From: Thelonectria olida
Taxonomy: Eukaryota; Ascomycota; Sordariomycetes; Hypocreales; Nectriaceae
Assembly (NCBI GenBank): GCA_020736575.1
Contig: JAGPYM010000004.1
Span: 2,170,001 to 2,234,000, forward strand
Direction: 5' to 3'
Length of the DNA stretch: 64,000 nt
Made by a program: the position numbers and the translations under genes. The notes beneath the pieces are model-generated. The model searched no databases and was not told the DNA's origin. It was given only the letters and a program-made list of their open reading frames with translations. This document shows positions 23,101-34,000 of the stretch, piece after piece (the first letter of the stretch is position 1; each line of letters starts with the position of its first letter).

Positions 23101-23258
23101 AACAGCGTGAGGAGAGTCTACCTAGGCCGGAAAGCACGAGGGGGAAACCAGAGATACAACAAAAGGCGGGATGGGATAAATTGCGGCCTACGGAAGCAAC
23201 GAACGAACAAGAAGAGTTATTCATTGCTAGACAAACCTTGGCTGGGGCGTTCTTCTAA
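20193..23258 (+). CDS. Large PPR-like protein, probably mitochondrial
   Basis: An intronless ORF of 1021 residues. The first 60 residues have a short hydrophobic segment (VLLTTSCSVILLA) followed by a basic helix, as in many ascomycete mitochondrial proteins. A disordered Ser/Pro/Thr-rich stretch follows to about residue 290. From about 300 to 900 the chain is helical with degenerate pentatricopeptide-like units, for example WITRMLMHYWRKTQNFDEIM near 405 and FASLVYAYTGQRRYDELETLI near 840. PPR proteins bind organellar RNA and control processing or translation. I cannot assign an ortholog; the repeats are divergent and mitochondrial targeting is inferred. Confidence 0.75.
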   Translation: MASSNSVPSRTAINALRGVLLTTSCSVILLAEERRQRIKIARAAYDNAKKLHTARVNRNSVALSESFARRETYPAELGDFSSTANTKNPIRRRKRNGQPSRTQLASESIDSLPSSHPPPSPEFLHLESNEPRQRSWDEWDTARKELSRLSTFTPFAHNELFLRISTKDMPIATKPKPRTLEKQDTISQNEPNTPETDQSEAPTKAPNLNPHEASVATHTVQNAPILKQDTKAGALLRAVLMGEDTASAAQSFEQQSLSKEAPPATNDSSCTRNTKGLQKSLIELDRLVAELKSPKADPTLLTQQQESALQLLGSLISSNNLESKLSLARGLSILESVIRSKEHKNLPAILDILHPVCNEVCLLAVPAMDCLYEQRDITGTKQLLKHLSESQVWKSEETPFNLRNPWITRMLMHYWRKTQNFDEIMGIYGLLQDAGLFADGITSVITEYAIRRRMAMIALDAGDDATAKAEMATLRLLRPKAAEHDVKLRGRFVIRDAALGHWKAVWTQLEVLKVKSKGKGKGKTVDYYQNALAWLTKIYCKDHSAAEIDIFVRDLISNYEMTLNQTLAFLVLERHGRTRNIQSLVQWLQFCHDSGLEMNQVFFNETVEKCCKYWNLARVDVVHMLEGVKAFKPDVHDPHVAKYSVCGALNELHKSLPGECSYANNFNAVSQLPKTAGDSVTLFERTAFRCMNTWAQKNDWHQVYNTFKEASAKGIGFSSRCLRLAVIANLNLEGPHSQTATELVGKAHMDNHDVSGVLVPLLVARLESGDDVGSILQAALDQGSRIHDSVYNKAARILLEKGLQEGAIRVCELAAQQNGKGELVYSQFNFASLVYAYTGQRRYDELETLIRSFTSRSEWWQGSKECKESLKRAMKAVAQRVGRAPRTERGIHKAAINNLSEGLEHVKKLRATVREDRQTLTQEVIGVFKEADNVENLEFDSLEEDDPLEVRIRNVKMTWEAPTVDSRDLQQREESLPRPESTRGKPEIQQKAGWDKLRPTEATNEQEELFIARQTLAGAFF

Positions 23259-24899
23259 AGAGGGAGTTACACAACTGGTAGCATTTGGTGTATGTATGAT
23301 GGAGTGTCTGATTACGGCACGCATTATTAGAGCGGATGCCGAACACCACATGTCCTTAAACTAGTTCTCACACCATTATATTTGTATCTATCAAGCATAA
23401 AAAATACTACATATGTACATGCCACATCCAGTTGGATAGATTGAGGGGGGCGGCGACGATGGTGGTCTCTGTGATGTGATGGCGATGTTCTCTTGGAGTC
23501 GCTTTCTAGAAGAGCGGGCCGGGAATGAGGAAAGTTGGGCCCGGGAATGCGATCGTATTCGTTTGGAGAAGGGTCCGAACGAGTGAAACGAATAAGATGG
23601 CACAGTTCACATGCCGATGACCAAGGTGGGATGGCCTGGGCAAGGATCGGGGCTAGTCTCACATTTAGCATTGCATTGAGGGTGACAGCAGCGTCGACAG
23701 TTGTGTGTCCAAGTATCAATATCATCATCACAAATGCCATGATTGGCAAAGAGCAACGCACGAACCGTTCCGAAAACGAAGTGCCGGGCACGAGACGAAG
23801 AAAGCCCGGGACATGGGGGACAGCGGCAGAATGATACAGGAACCAGGGGGGACGGGCGACATACGATTTGTTTGTTTCCTGTGTTTCCCCAACGCTTTGG
23901 TTTCACTTTCACATGCCAGCTCCCAAAAAATATGAGTCTGTGAGAGAGACGCACGAAAACGACCGGATCCCTGAGCCCATTTGAAAGGGTCCATCGAACC
24001 ATGCGGCGGCGTCCAGCGGGCTTGCGGCGGGGAACGGTAATTGGGCCTGTTGCGCCAGGCGGTCAGAGACGCTACGGGGCCATTGTGGTGCCATTTTGGG
24101 GCCTGTATTCCTCCAACGTTGGTGACCTATGTACCTACTGGTCTCTGAAGATGCTGCAGAGCCAGAGGGATCGCATGGTGGTGGAAGCTCACCCCTTGTC
24201 CTTAACTCTGTCTTCCTCTCAACTGGCCCGTGGGATCCATGGCAAGGTGCAGCCGCACAGCCTGTACCGCAGAGCAAAGCCGCGAATCGATGACATCCGA
24301 AAGGCTAATTCGCCGTTGTCGGGTTGGTCCGCCGTTCCAGGGGTATAAAACTTATACGTCGTCGTGACGGGCCCGACATGCCATGTGAGGATGAGGGGAT
24401 GAAAGGGAAAAAATTGAATTGAGCAAAGAACTACTTATAGATAGAGCAACTCCGGTCAATTGAACAAAGAGAAGAAGAGGAAACGGGACAAAATTCTCTC
24501 TAATGTTGGCAGCAGGCAACTTGCATCTCCAATAGCTCTTATTCGGCTCCAATTCCATCAAATCAGTGACGCTCTTGCCTCAATAACTTGTCCCGGAACG
24601 GCATTCCCCGACGGCCGATCGATCAACTCTCCATATTAACGACACCGCTCAACTTTTGAATTGAATCCTCCTCTTCTGTTCACCTCCGTCCCGTCGTCTC
24701 AATTCCTTTCTCTCTTTTCCCCTCCTCCTATCAATAGCCCCTTTCACGAGACGGGCGTTGACGCAGACCTTAGTTGGCCTATCCCTTTTCGCGCCAACTC
24801 CTGATCTAATCTGCCCCCAACCGAATTGCAATTGAACGACAACCCCTCGCTGCCTCCCACTTCGAATTCCTCCGCAACAAACTACAACCGCCCTTCAAC
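23259..24899. other. PPR-like 3' side and ERG1 upstream region
   Basis: A 1.64-kb gap with no credible gene; overlapping minus-strand frames are short and without motifs. A TATAAAA sequence occurs near 24345-24351, too far (about 550 bp) to be assigned to ERG1 with confidence. Pyrimidine-rich DNA near 24660-24730 is typical of fungal promoters and 5' UTRs. Confidence 0.4.
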
Positions 24900-26399
24900 A
24901 TGGCCCCGACCCTCACCTCGACAGAGTCCCAGACTCGCCGTCGCGATACCTACCACGAGGCTGATGTCGTCGTCGTCGGCGCTGGCGTCTTCGGCTGCGC
25001 AATCGCCTACGCACTCGCCAACCAGGGCCGATCAGTCCTTCTGCTTGAGCGTTGGTTGAAGGAACCCGATCGTATCGTTGGTGAACTCCTCCAGCCCGGC
25101 GGTATTGCCTCCCTCAAGAAGCTTGGCCTCGAGCACACCCTAGACGGCATTGACGCCATCCCCTGTTACGGCTATAACGTCATCTACCACGGCGAACCCT
25201 CTCTCATCCCCTACCCTAACCTCGACCAACACGACCAAGTCCCTCGCGCCTGGGGCGGTAATGCCACCCTCGGAGACAAGAAGCAAGTTGGCCGCGGCTT
25301 CCATCATGGTCGTTTCATCTCGGCGCTGCGCCGGGCCTGCGAGGGCCACCAGAACATCACCCTTGTCGAGACTGAGGTTGTCAAGACGATTCGCGGCGAG
25401 CATTCGGATCAGATTCTAGGTGTGGAGAGCCGCACCACCAACAAGGAGACGAAAGTGAAGGAGCCCGACTACTACTTTGGTCAGCTGACCATCATTGCCG
25501 ACGGATACGACTCCAAGTGGCGCAAGGACATTCTAGGAACCAAGCCCCAAGTGAAATCCAAGTTCTACGCCCTCGAGCTCATCGACTGCAAGCTCCCTGA
25601 CCCAGGCTACGGCCATGTCATTATCGGCAACGCCTTTCCCGTCCTCCTCTACCAGATTGGCACCCACGAGACTCGTGCCCTGATCGACGTGCCTCAGAAT
25701 CTCCCCGAGGCCTCTGCCGCCAATGGTGGTGTCCGTGGCTACATCCAGAAGCATGTTCTACCCGCACTACCAGAGACCATCCGCCCCTCTGCCGAGAAGG
25801 CTCTTGAGGATGGGAAGATCCCTCGCAGTATGCCCAACAGCTGGCTTCCTCCTAAGCGCCAAGTCACCAACGGAATGATTCTTCTCGGCGATGCCATGAA
25901 CATGCGCCACCCTCTTACGGGCGGCGGTATGACTGTGGCATTCAACGATGTCGTCCTTCTGGCTGACCTGCTGCACCCTGATCGCATTTCTGACCTGGCC
26001 AATCCCCAAGCCATTAACAAGGCCATGGACGAACTTTACTACCGCCGCAAGTCACTCACCGGCATCATCAACGTGCTCGCTCAGGCCTTGTACTCGCTTT
26101 TCGCCGCCAATGACCGCCAGCTGCGCGCTCTCCAGCTTGGTTGCTTCGACTACTTTCGTCGAGGTATTATCGACGGCCCCTGCGGCCTTTTGGGAGGCAT
26201 CATCCACCGTCCCGCCGTCCTCTTCTACCACTTCTTCTCTGTCGCCTTCCTCGCCATTTGGCTCAATGCCTGCAATGTTATGGGCGGCAGTTTCCTTGGT
26301 TTCCTATGGGCCCCTCTCGCCATCATCGATGCCGTTCTTATTCTCTGGAAGGCTTGCATCGTCTTCCTCCCCATCATGTGGCGCGAGACCTTCTGGTAA
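24900..26399 (+). CDS. ERG1: Squalene epoxidase (squalene monooxygenase)
   Basis: An intronless ORF of 499 residues, close to the yeast enzyme's length. It converts squalene to 2,3-oxidosqualene using FAD, O2 and NADPH on ER or lipid-droplet membranes, an early step of ergosterol synthesis. The FAD Rossmann motif VVVVGAGVFG lies at 23-32, the second flavoprotein motif is GDAMNMRHPLTGGGM, and the C-terminal hydrophobic anchor covers about 435-499. The terbinafine-site segment ALYSLFAAN carries the sensitive-type Phe (Phe401, equivalent to yeast Phe402), and GCFDYF keeps the next one. It converges with ALG5. Identification is very strong. Confidence 0.97.
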   Translation: MAPTLTSTESQTRRRDTYHEADVVVVGAGVFGCAIAYALANQGRSVLLLERWLKEPDRIVGELLQPGGIASLKKLGLEHTLDGIDAIPCYGYNVIYHGEPSLIPYPNLDQHDQVPRAWGGNATLGDKKQVGRGFHHGRFISALRRACEGHQNITLVETEVVKTIRGEHSDQILGVESRTTNKETKVKEPDYYFGQLTIIADGYDSKWRKDILGTKPQVKSKFYALELIDCKLPDPGYGHVIIGNAFPVLLYQIGTHETRALIDVPQNLPEASAANGGVRGYIQKHVLPALPETIRPSAEKALEDGKIPRSMPNSWLPPKRQVTNGMILLGDAMNMRHPLTGGGMTVAFNDVVLLADLLHPDRISDLANPQAINKAMDELYYRRKSLTGIINVLAQALYSLFAANDRQLRALQLGCFDYFRRGIIDGPCGLLGGIIHRPAVLFYHFFSVAFLAIWLNACNVMGGSFLGFLWAPLAIIDAVLILWKACIVFLPIMWRETFW

Positions 26400-27069
26400 C
26401 GAAGCGGTGTGATGTCACGCTCAGTCACATGAGACATCAGTAATGCGGAAATGCGTACGCTGGGTGACATGGGATTCTTAAATGAACCAATAACAAGCAA
26501 AATGATGAATGGCGCGAGCTGCGGCGTTTGGAAGAGGAGCATTTGGTTGGCTTTCTGCATTGAAAAGACAGAAATGTGGAAGTTTTAGATTCCACACCCC
26601 TTTCTTCGAGACTCTCCCGAGACTGGGGAGGGAGAGAAGGGAGGTTGTGTTTTATCTCCCGTACATATATCCATTTTCTTTGAGTTGATTCATGACGACG
26701 GCTGTTTTCAGACAAGACGAAGCAAGGAGCGGCAGGGCATGCATGGGAAGCGTTTTCGTCACTTCCTTCTTCTTTATGCGGTATATATTGTTGGATATGG
26801 CATTTCTAAAGAAGAGGGGGTTGTACATTGTAGACATCTATGATAATCATAATGCAAGAGCATTAATCCGTTCATCCATGAGACCGTCTTAGACACACGT
26901 AGAGCAACACGTTGATGGGGGTAGTTGTGGTATAGCATGGATGGCTTCCCTTGCGGAAGTTGTTGTTATTCTTTTCTTTTCTTTTCTTTCTGTCTTACAT
27001 GAGACCATTTCTAGCCCAACTGTCCTTAACAGCTCATAGCGTCACATCGCGAACAAACATTTCTTTCTC
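26400..27069. other. Convergent 3' intergenic region, ERG1 / ALG5
   Basis: A 0.67-kb gap containing 3' UTRs and a short (TTTTC)n tract near 26969-26990. No gene was seen. Confidence 0.45.
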
Positions 27070-28438
27070 CTAAGTCAACCGACGTCGGTACACGCCCATC
27101 ATCCAACTCGCACGCAGCACCGCCAGGCCAATAGCCATCTTGATGCTGTCCTGGATGACATTGAGCTTGCTGCCGCCAACCTCGTGCCACTCGATGGGCA
27201 CCTCTGCGACCTTGATGCCCGGGCTGGTGCCGATAACACTGCCGTCGCTGCCAAGGATCGGGGTGGCCGGGGCGGACTCGGCAAGCATGAGCATCTCAAT
27301 GTCGAAGATCCAGCCCTCGGTGTGCATGTAGGGGACAATGTGCGGGAGAGAGGCGCGCGAGAAGAGCTTGAAGCCGCATTGGGTGTCGCGGATGCGAGAG
27401 GTGGCCGGGGGCGTGAGGATCATGAGGACGAGGTGGAAGGATCGCATGAGGAAGTTGCGCAGGGCCGAGCGCTTGGGTGAGAAACACCTGTCAGCCTTTG
27501 GAAGAAAGTGGGAGAGGTCGAGAGGGGAAGATATACCTTAACTACGGCCTCGCTGCCCACAAGATGGGCACGACTGCCAATGGCGACGCCACGATGAGAT
27601 CCATCAACAACCTCCTCGCATCCTTCAATGAGTTTTCCGAGATCGCTGAACCGGGAGGCTCCATCTGCATCGGCGAACAAGACGTACTCGCCCCGGACGT
27701 GGCGGAAGCCATGGGTAACGCCTCCGCCCTTGCCCCTGTTCTTCTCAAGCGTCACGACGCGCAAGATGTCGTGCAGGCCATTGTCTTGCGCGAACTTGAG
27801 GACCACATCGACCGTCTTGTCACTGCTGCCGTCATTGACGAGAATGATTTCGTACCCGCCCAGATCCTCCTTAGGCGCATTGCGCATGTGACGCTTCGAA
27901 TGGGGGCTCGTCACGCCGGCCTTGGCGTGCGTAGACCGGCCAAAGTGTTCGTCCAGATAGGCGACAGCCTCCTCGAGCGTGGGAATAACGCGGTCCTCTT
28001 CATTGTAGGCAGGGAACACGACGCTGAGGCGCACCTCGGCAGGGTCGATGGAGCCAACGTCGGGCGTGGGGTAGGCTTCGTCGGGGTGGACTCGCTCTTC
28101 GCTGAGACGACGCTCGGCCAGCCAGCGGTCGCACCAGCAAGGCAGGGGGAGGGGTTGTGTTCGGCCGGTAGTGGGATGGCTGGTGATGTACGTCTTTTCG
28201 GAGGGTAGGACGGGGCGGGGTTTAGGCGCGACGAGATGAAGGAGGATGAACAACTGAATGGTGCGCATTCAGTAATGGAGTTCAGACAGCTTGTTGGGCG
28301 AGGGGGACTCACAGCGAAGAGGGCGAAGAGAACCAGCGCAATGAAGAGGACCAGTAGGATGTGAACAGGAGTCTCCTGTATCCAGACCCAAAGAGGGCGC
28401 AGGAACATGGCGGGCAGCTCAGGAAGCGAAGCGGCCAT
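27070..28438 (-). CDS. ALG5: Dolichyl-phosphate beta-glucosyltransferase Alg5
   Basis: Three exons (28438-28313, 28253-27537, 27471-27070) encode 414 residues. Introns are 59 and 65 nt; the second ends CCCAAG, chosen over a nearer CAG because it restores VVKRSALRNFLM. One N-terminal membrane segment (about 25-50, HILLVLFIALVLF...) is followed by a GT-A glycosyltransferase family 2 domain, with LSVVFPAYNEEDRV, IILVNDGSSDKT, LEKNRGKGGGV and the metal-binding FADADGAS. CGFKLFSR and TEGWIFDIE are typical of Alg5. It makes dolichyl-phosphate-glucose on the cytosolic face of the ER for N-glycan completion. Confidence 0.95.
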
Positions 28439-29599
28439 GGTGGTGGAGGAGGGGACCGTTGGACCCTGCAGCACGAGCTGCGGAAGCGAAGGAAAGGAGA
28501 AGGGAAAAGACTGGCGACGGTAGCTAACGTGGAAGCGCGCCCATGTGTAAAATGAAGAAAACGAGGGGAAATTGAAAATAGAGGGGGGGGGGCGAAAGGA
28601 ATGTCGAGAGAAAGTGAATTGACGACGACGATGAGGTACGTAAGACAAGACGTCGTCGTGTCACAGTCAGAAACAGAGCAGAAACGGGAAGCTACGTAAT
28701 TGAGGCCACGGAGTCCGTTAATTGCGCTACGGCACCTAAAGTCAGAGCCTGGACCCTGTGGGAAGAATATGTCGGTGCTGGCCAATGAGCATCGGCCCCG
28801 CGTCTCCAAATGAACCCCAAAATACTCCACTGCAGCTGAAGCGTGCCTGGGCGAAGCGGGCAGGTGCCAGTGAGGGTCTGGCCACCTCCCGAATTGGAGC
28901 GGACTTGGGTCCGGAATGGTGGGGGGAGGGAAGGAAGGGGGGGCGGGGTTACTGGTGCTTGTCGCAACTGCTTCAAAACTTACCCTAAAGCAAGGCTGCT
29001 TTTTTCAACAGATAAGTTATTAGATTGTGCGTGAAGGGGCAGGTTGTTGGTTGAAATAATTAGGTGTTTTTTTTTTAAAAAGGAATTTATATTAATGTTA
29101 TTGTTTTACTGACTTACTTATAATTGGAGTGACATTGGGTACCTAACATCCACAACCAGCTTCTTGGCTTAATCGGCGGCGTTAACATGGAAGCCACCAC
29201 ATAAAGTTGCGGTACTCCCGAGACACGGCATAACGTCAAATCAGGTTACAGATAATTCACAAATGGGGACAACTGCGCATTAAGTGTAATCAAACGAGTG
29301 CTCATTATCTAAAGCCACCACCGATGGCATGTACTATCTATATTTTGTATTTGCAAATGAAATCATGTATTACCTCATATCCTCCAAATCCAAAGAAACA
29401 AACCGCCGTTGAATGCCAAAGTCATCAAATCATAGCTGCTTTTGCCAACTCCTCCACCGTTAATCCCTGCCCCTCGCGACGAGAGCGCATCTCGTGACCA
29501 GCAGTCGAGCGCCGAGGTGTTTCAGAACACGTCCAGACAATCGAATGTCTAGCCACCATTCCCAACATCTCCTCCTGTCGCGGGAACATGACCCAACAA
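28439..29599. other. ALG5 upstream and hypothetical-gene 3' region
   Basis: A 1.16-kb gap. An AT-rich patch with T-runs lies about 29030-29110. No gene was seen. Confidence 0.4.
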
Positions 29600-31037
29600 T
29601 CACCTTGACTCTATCCTCTTCGTGTTCTTCCGCAGAAGCTTAGCTCCTGCCTTTTTCCACGACTTGGACTTTTTCGATGGCGTATCTGCGTCTACTGGCT
29701 CCGGGAACCTATTCACAATGTACTCAGGCGTCAAGGGAGAGGGCGCGGCGTCTCGCCCCCTTTTGCTAGGGAGACCAAAATCCAGCTGGTTAACGGTGGG
29801 ATCAATGATTTCCTTCTCTTGGTATCGTGTTCGAGACGATCGACGTCTCTGTTGCTTCTCCTCCGGAGTGGCGTAGCTGCTCCTCGTCGAGGCTTGCTCG
29901 AACTGAAAATCAAAATTAAGATAATGCGAGTCGGCAGCATCGAGACTGCGGTGTCCCGATGACGAGTGTCGCTTGGACGATGACTTCTGTGGCGTCATGG
30001 GCCCGGCCGAGTGATGCTTGGTAGAAGTGGGAGTAAGTGCAGGGAGGGAAGAAACAGACCCTTGACGGGAATGTCGCTCCCAGAAGCTAGAGTATCCTCC
30101 GCTGCCGTTGCGAGTGTGGCCACGAGTAATGGGGGGAGTTGGAATATCGGTTGGGGTCGATGATCTTTTCTTGGTAGTGATGGGTGGCTTGGTCGGAGTG
30201 AGAGGCACTGGCGGCAAGCTCTTGTTTTGTGATGATCGGTTTCGTTGCGAGAGCGGCGTGCTGGCTAATTGGGCGACTCGATCGAGTGCGACGCGATCTA
30301 CGGACACTTCGGACGGGCTTCGAGCACTCGGATGCAAGTGGTGGGGGTGTGCAACGGCCGTATGTGGTCGGGGAATGGTGATGGGTTCAACGTCGCCACG
30401 GACCATACGAATGGACCTGATCTCGGCTTTTTCCCCAGAGTATCTCTTGGTCCTCTCGCTCCTCTCGTTCCTCTCGTGGTGTGCACCTCCTGAATGAATA
30501 GAAAGAAGAACGTATTAGACTCCCATCTTAGAAGAAGTTCATGTCTGCTGCCTGTTGCGGCGGCGCCCTGAAGGAACCTTTGCTCGAAGAGAGACTCAGG
30601 TGTGGGGAGTGGTACGGACTGCGGTCCACCTCCTTACCCTTGTGGGAGATAGAAGACTGCGCAGACGAAGCCGCCGACGAGCTGGCCATGCTGTAGTGCC
30701 TTGGCGAGCGAGACGATGAGGCCTCGCTGCCCGTGTATGTGGCTGTGGACATGCTGCTGTCGACGCGAGGGATGCTCTGGAGGGTGGCCTGGTACTCGTG
30801 CGAGTGCATGGCTCGACGCTCACGGTTCACCTCGCGGACGCGAGCATTGTCGGCAACACGGCTGCCCGAGGGCGCCATGGATGCGGCATCGGCTGCAGCA
30901 TGGCTGGGCTTGTGATGATAGGCAGGCTTCGTCTGGGTCTTTGTCTCTTTGCTTTTGCTTTTGCTTTTGCTTTTCTCGGTAGCCTTGTCCTGCTCCTTGG
31001 GAGCACGGCTTCGCTTTAGACGGCTGATGAAGGACAT
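29600..31037 (-). CDS. Hypothetical Ser/Lys-rich disordered protein
   Basis: Exons 31037-30638 and 30489-29600 join to 429 residues through a 148-nt intron with a strong GTAAGG donor and CATTCAG acceptor. The second-exon frame stays open and charged right up to the acceptor (HHERNERSERTKRYSGEK), which supports the join. The product is almost wholly low-complexity. It has an N-terminal basic start MSFISRLKRSRAPKEQ, a Ser-Lys repeat (KSKSKSKSK, encoded by TTTTGC units on the plus strand), Ser/Pro/Thr-rich regions with TPTK and TPPIT-type sites, and a basic C-terminus SKKSKSWKKAGAKLLRK. No domain was recognised. If the intron is retained, the first exon reads on to a stop at 30528 and gives a 169-residue protein. 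Confidence 0.6.
30945..30974. repeat. TTTTGC hexanucleotide microsatellite
   Basis: About four to five consecutive TTTTGC/GCTTTT units within the hypothetical gene, encoding Ser-Lys dipeptides on the minus strand. Confidence 0.7.
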
Positions 31038-34000
31038 GACTGAGCAAAGGTGTGAGGTTGGGCGCTTTTGATTGTTTTCAAGAGTTTGCAATAGAGATAG
31101 AGAGACAGAAAGGGTATGTAATGATGGAATGAGTCTTGGTGAGAGAGTATTTGTGAGACAGATATTGGAGTATGTGTGCGTTGTGAGGCCAGCTGACAAC
31201 GTGTTTGTAGTTGGAGTGTCTTTGGAGTGTAGTTGAGGGGATATAATGCTTGCTTGTGCTGGTCTGATGGGAGGAAATGAATGAATTCGGGGGGAGTCAC
31301 GGAGGGAATAAATACGAATGGGCCGGAGGTGGCGGATGGGAAGCAAGAGACTCGATACTGACAGACTCGTGTAAGTGACGCGGATTGGGATGCCCTCCTA
31401 ACGGCGTTTGGGCGCTCTGGCGTGGTGGCGCTGGATCGGGGTTCGCTTCTGACTCGGTTCTGTTCCTGGGATCTGGAAGAGGATTAGAGGTAGTTTGCTA
31501 TGGCTGACGCCACCGGACTGGACGGGTGTGTGGAAAGAAGAATAGGTAGGCGCAGAGAGACAAAGATGACAAGAAGAAAAAAGAGGAAGAAAAAGATGGG
31601 TGGTGGTGGTGGATGGAAAAAGGTAGGTGGTGATGTGGTGGGATCAAGAGACAGATGAAGAAGGTTCCTCCCGACCTCGTCCCCAAAAAAACCCAACAAA
31701 TAATTGACTGAGCTACGGGCAACAACGCAAGGGGCCCTTTAAGGAATAGGGAAAGGACATGAATTACAGGCATAGGTGCGTCAAAGGGTAAACAGAGACA
31801 CACGATTGGCGCAGGTGCATTCGAGACAACTGCAGCTAAGAGGCTAAGGGAAAAACAGGGTAATTGACTGGGTATTGAAGCCAGCTCATAGGCCGAGTCT
31901 GCTGCTAACTTGGGAAACACAACACTCGATTGCCTCCCTTGCTGATCGAGGCAAAGGGGGAAGCCATTGTCAAACACGCCAACTCTGGTCCCGCAAAAAC
32001 TCATGCGTTGTTCTGGCCCGTGTTTTGCTTTTGACCAGCCTCTTGTCTTTGAACCGCAGCTGTAAGGGGTGCGCGGGTTGATTGGGGGGCTATGCTTCTT
32101 TTCCCTCTGAGGCGGCTGGATCATGGATGCGATGCAATGCAACTCCAACGTCGACCCGTTCCCCATAGGTGGACTTTTCGTATTCGAACATTCAACTTCG
32201 ACGGGCATCACTCCACCACATCACCGCCCCCCTTCCATGTTGTTTACGAGCAGCAGCAGCAGCAGCAGCAGCACCTTGATTCTAGCCCTCAGCCTGCAGC
32301 CCTGCTTGCCCTGCTAGCGGGTGCTGCTGCTCATCGCAGGCGTCGGCTAGGTGCGACCCACCCCTCTGGACCTACCTGCGCCTTCGAGCTACGCCAACGG
32401 CGTCCAGGCTCTCCTCCATCTCCATCCCGGCTACTCGGGTCGCGCGTTGGTGATCCCTTTCCGCCCGACTCTTCTCTGGCGCCCGCCTCCAGCGGGGAAA
32501 CCTGGTCGCGACCTCGAGAATGGATCTGCCCTCTGACCATGGACACTGGTGATGACTCTCTCTCCTCTCACCGTCTCACCGTCTTATCACCGTCTTGCCA
32601 CCTCCAGCTCCAGATCAACCCTGTGACGACGACATCCACGCTATTCGTACTGAACCCTGGCAACCCCTCAGCCCCCTCTCTTGTTGGTGCTGTGAGTGAT
32701 CGACTACTATGGCATGCATCACCTGTTCCCTGTTCCTCTTGCGCTACTGTTCGTGCAGCATTGAACTTGCGTGTGCGGATCGTCTGCCGCTTGATCCGAT
32801 CCCTTGTAGATGAGTTGTTTCCGTCCGTCACTTGCTCTCAGCTCTCCAGTTCTCCCGAAGACTTCGGGAACTAACTGGGGCCCTTGACAGACTCTGACAG
32901 TTGAGAAACCAGAGACCGTGCCCTCGGCTGTGTTTCTCGCCAAGGCGCCGGGTGTCTCGTCTCAGTGGTGACACTCGACACGGACAGTGAAAGTTTGGTT
33001 CATGAATTTCGTTTGCCATCCATCGTCTTGCAACAAAGACTGATACTGGATCAGCATTCCGATGCAATTCTTGCAGATTCTCGCGTTAACTGATATGACA
33101 TAGTCAGACGACGCCGATCAGCACTCTGCCAACGCGTCAGTCAAAGGCAACATCAGGCCGTGGCGCTAGCCGTTGCCGCCGATGTTGATCAAGTTCTATT
33201 CACGATAACAGGCCTTGCTCGTCTGCTGCATCCATCACCACAATGTTTCACTCACCAACTCATCACCTCTCCTCAATGGGACGCTACCGTTTCAGCCTAA
33301 TGAATCAACCCTCATAGCACAATGGACTGCCTCCCCTATTTTATTATTTTAAGCTTTCGAACGGTTGTTGTGCCTCGTGGTTCATCGCCCTCCCGCACCA
33401 GGTCCAGGCCCCTGTAGATCGGCATCAGGGATGCTCCGGCGCAAGCCACCAGCAACACACCATGACCGAAAAAACACATGGGGGATGACTTCGTTTTGGG
33501 CGGCTTTTACCTTTGCAGGCCATTGTTTCACCCGTCATCCATGTTGTTTGGTGTGTGTTTGGAAATGGCTGTTTGCATGAATTAATTCCCCGAATCCATG
33601 ACAGGTCCCTGATTGTGTCGTAATCACCCACGCGATGTGCGTGTGTAAAGTACAGAGCATTCACATGCTTCGGACCCTTTGGAAGTTAATCGTAGTCTCC
33701 CATGCAACCTGGCCTCGTGAGTCTGTCCTGGTGGAATATTACTTACTAGTGAGATCCTTAGCCCACTGGCACCCGACCTTGACTTGTCCCCCACCTCTTC
33801 CGCCTCTCTCCTTCGGGCACTCCATCGACGCTAGAATCTTGCGAAGCTTTGGAAGCTTTCCAAGAATAGTTAGGGACCTGGCCGTTCGCCATGTTGGGTA
33901 ACTGGCCTAGAACACGGCGGATTCTCAACGGCCCCCAAAGGAGAAAGCACTCAACCACATCTGATTGAGGCTTGGGAGGCGAACAATTCCCCCAAAGTTA

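Noticed and set aside
23985..24010. GGTTCGATGG-like sequence suggesting a tRNA B-box
   Set aside because: No A-box, acceptor stem or anticodon arm could be drawn around it; no tRNA found elsewhere in the window either.
26960..27000. TTTTC repeats as a possible regulatory or mobile feature
   Set aside because: A short simple repeat in a 3' intergenic region; no terminal repeats or transposase fragments were seen anywhere in the window.
31498..32211. 237-codon minus-strand frame
   Set aside because: Overlaps the frame above and ends in a Phe/Leu/Ser run from a purine-rich plus strand; no domain seen.
32092..32874. 260-codon plus-strand frame including a poly-Gln run
   Set aside because: Composition is biased (Ser/Pro/Arg), the poly-Gln comes from the (CAG)7 tract, and no motif or splice partner supports coding.
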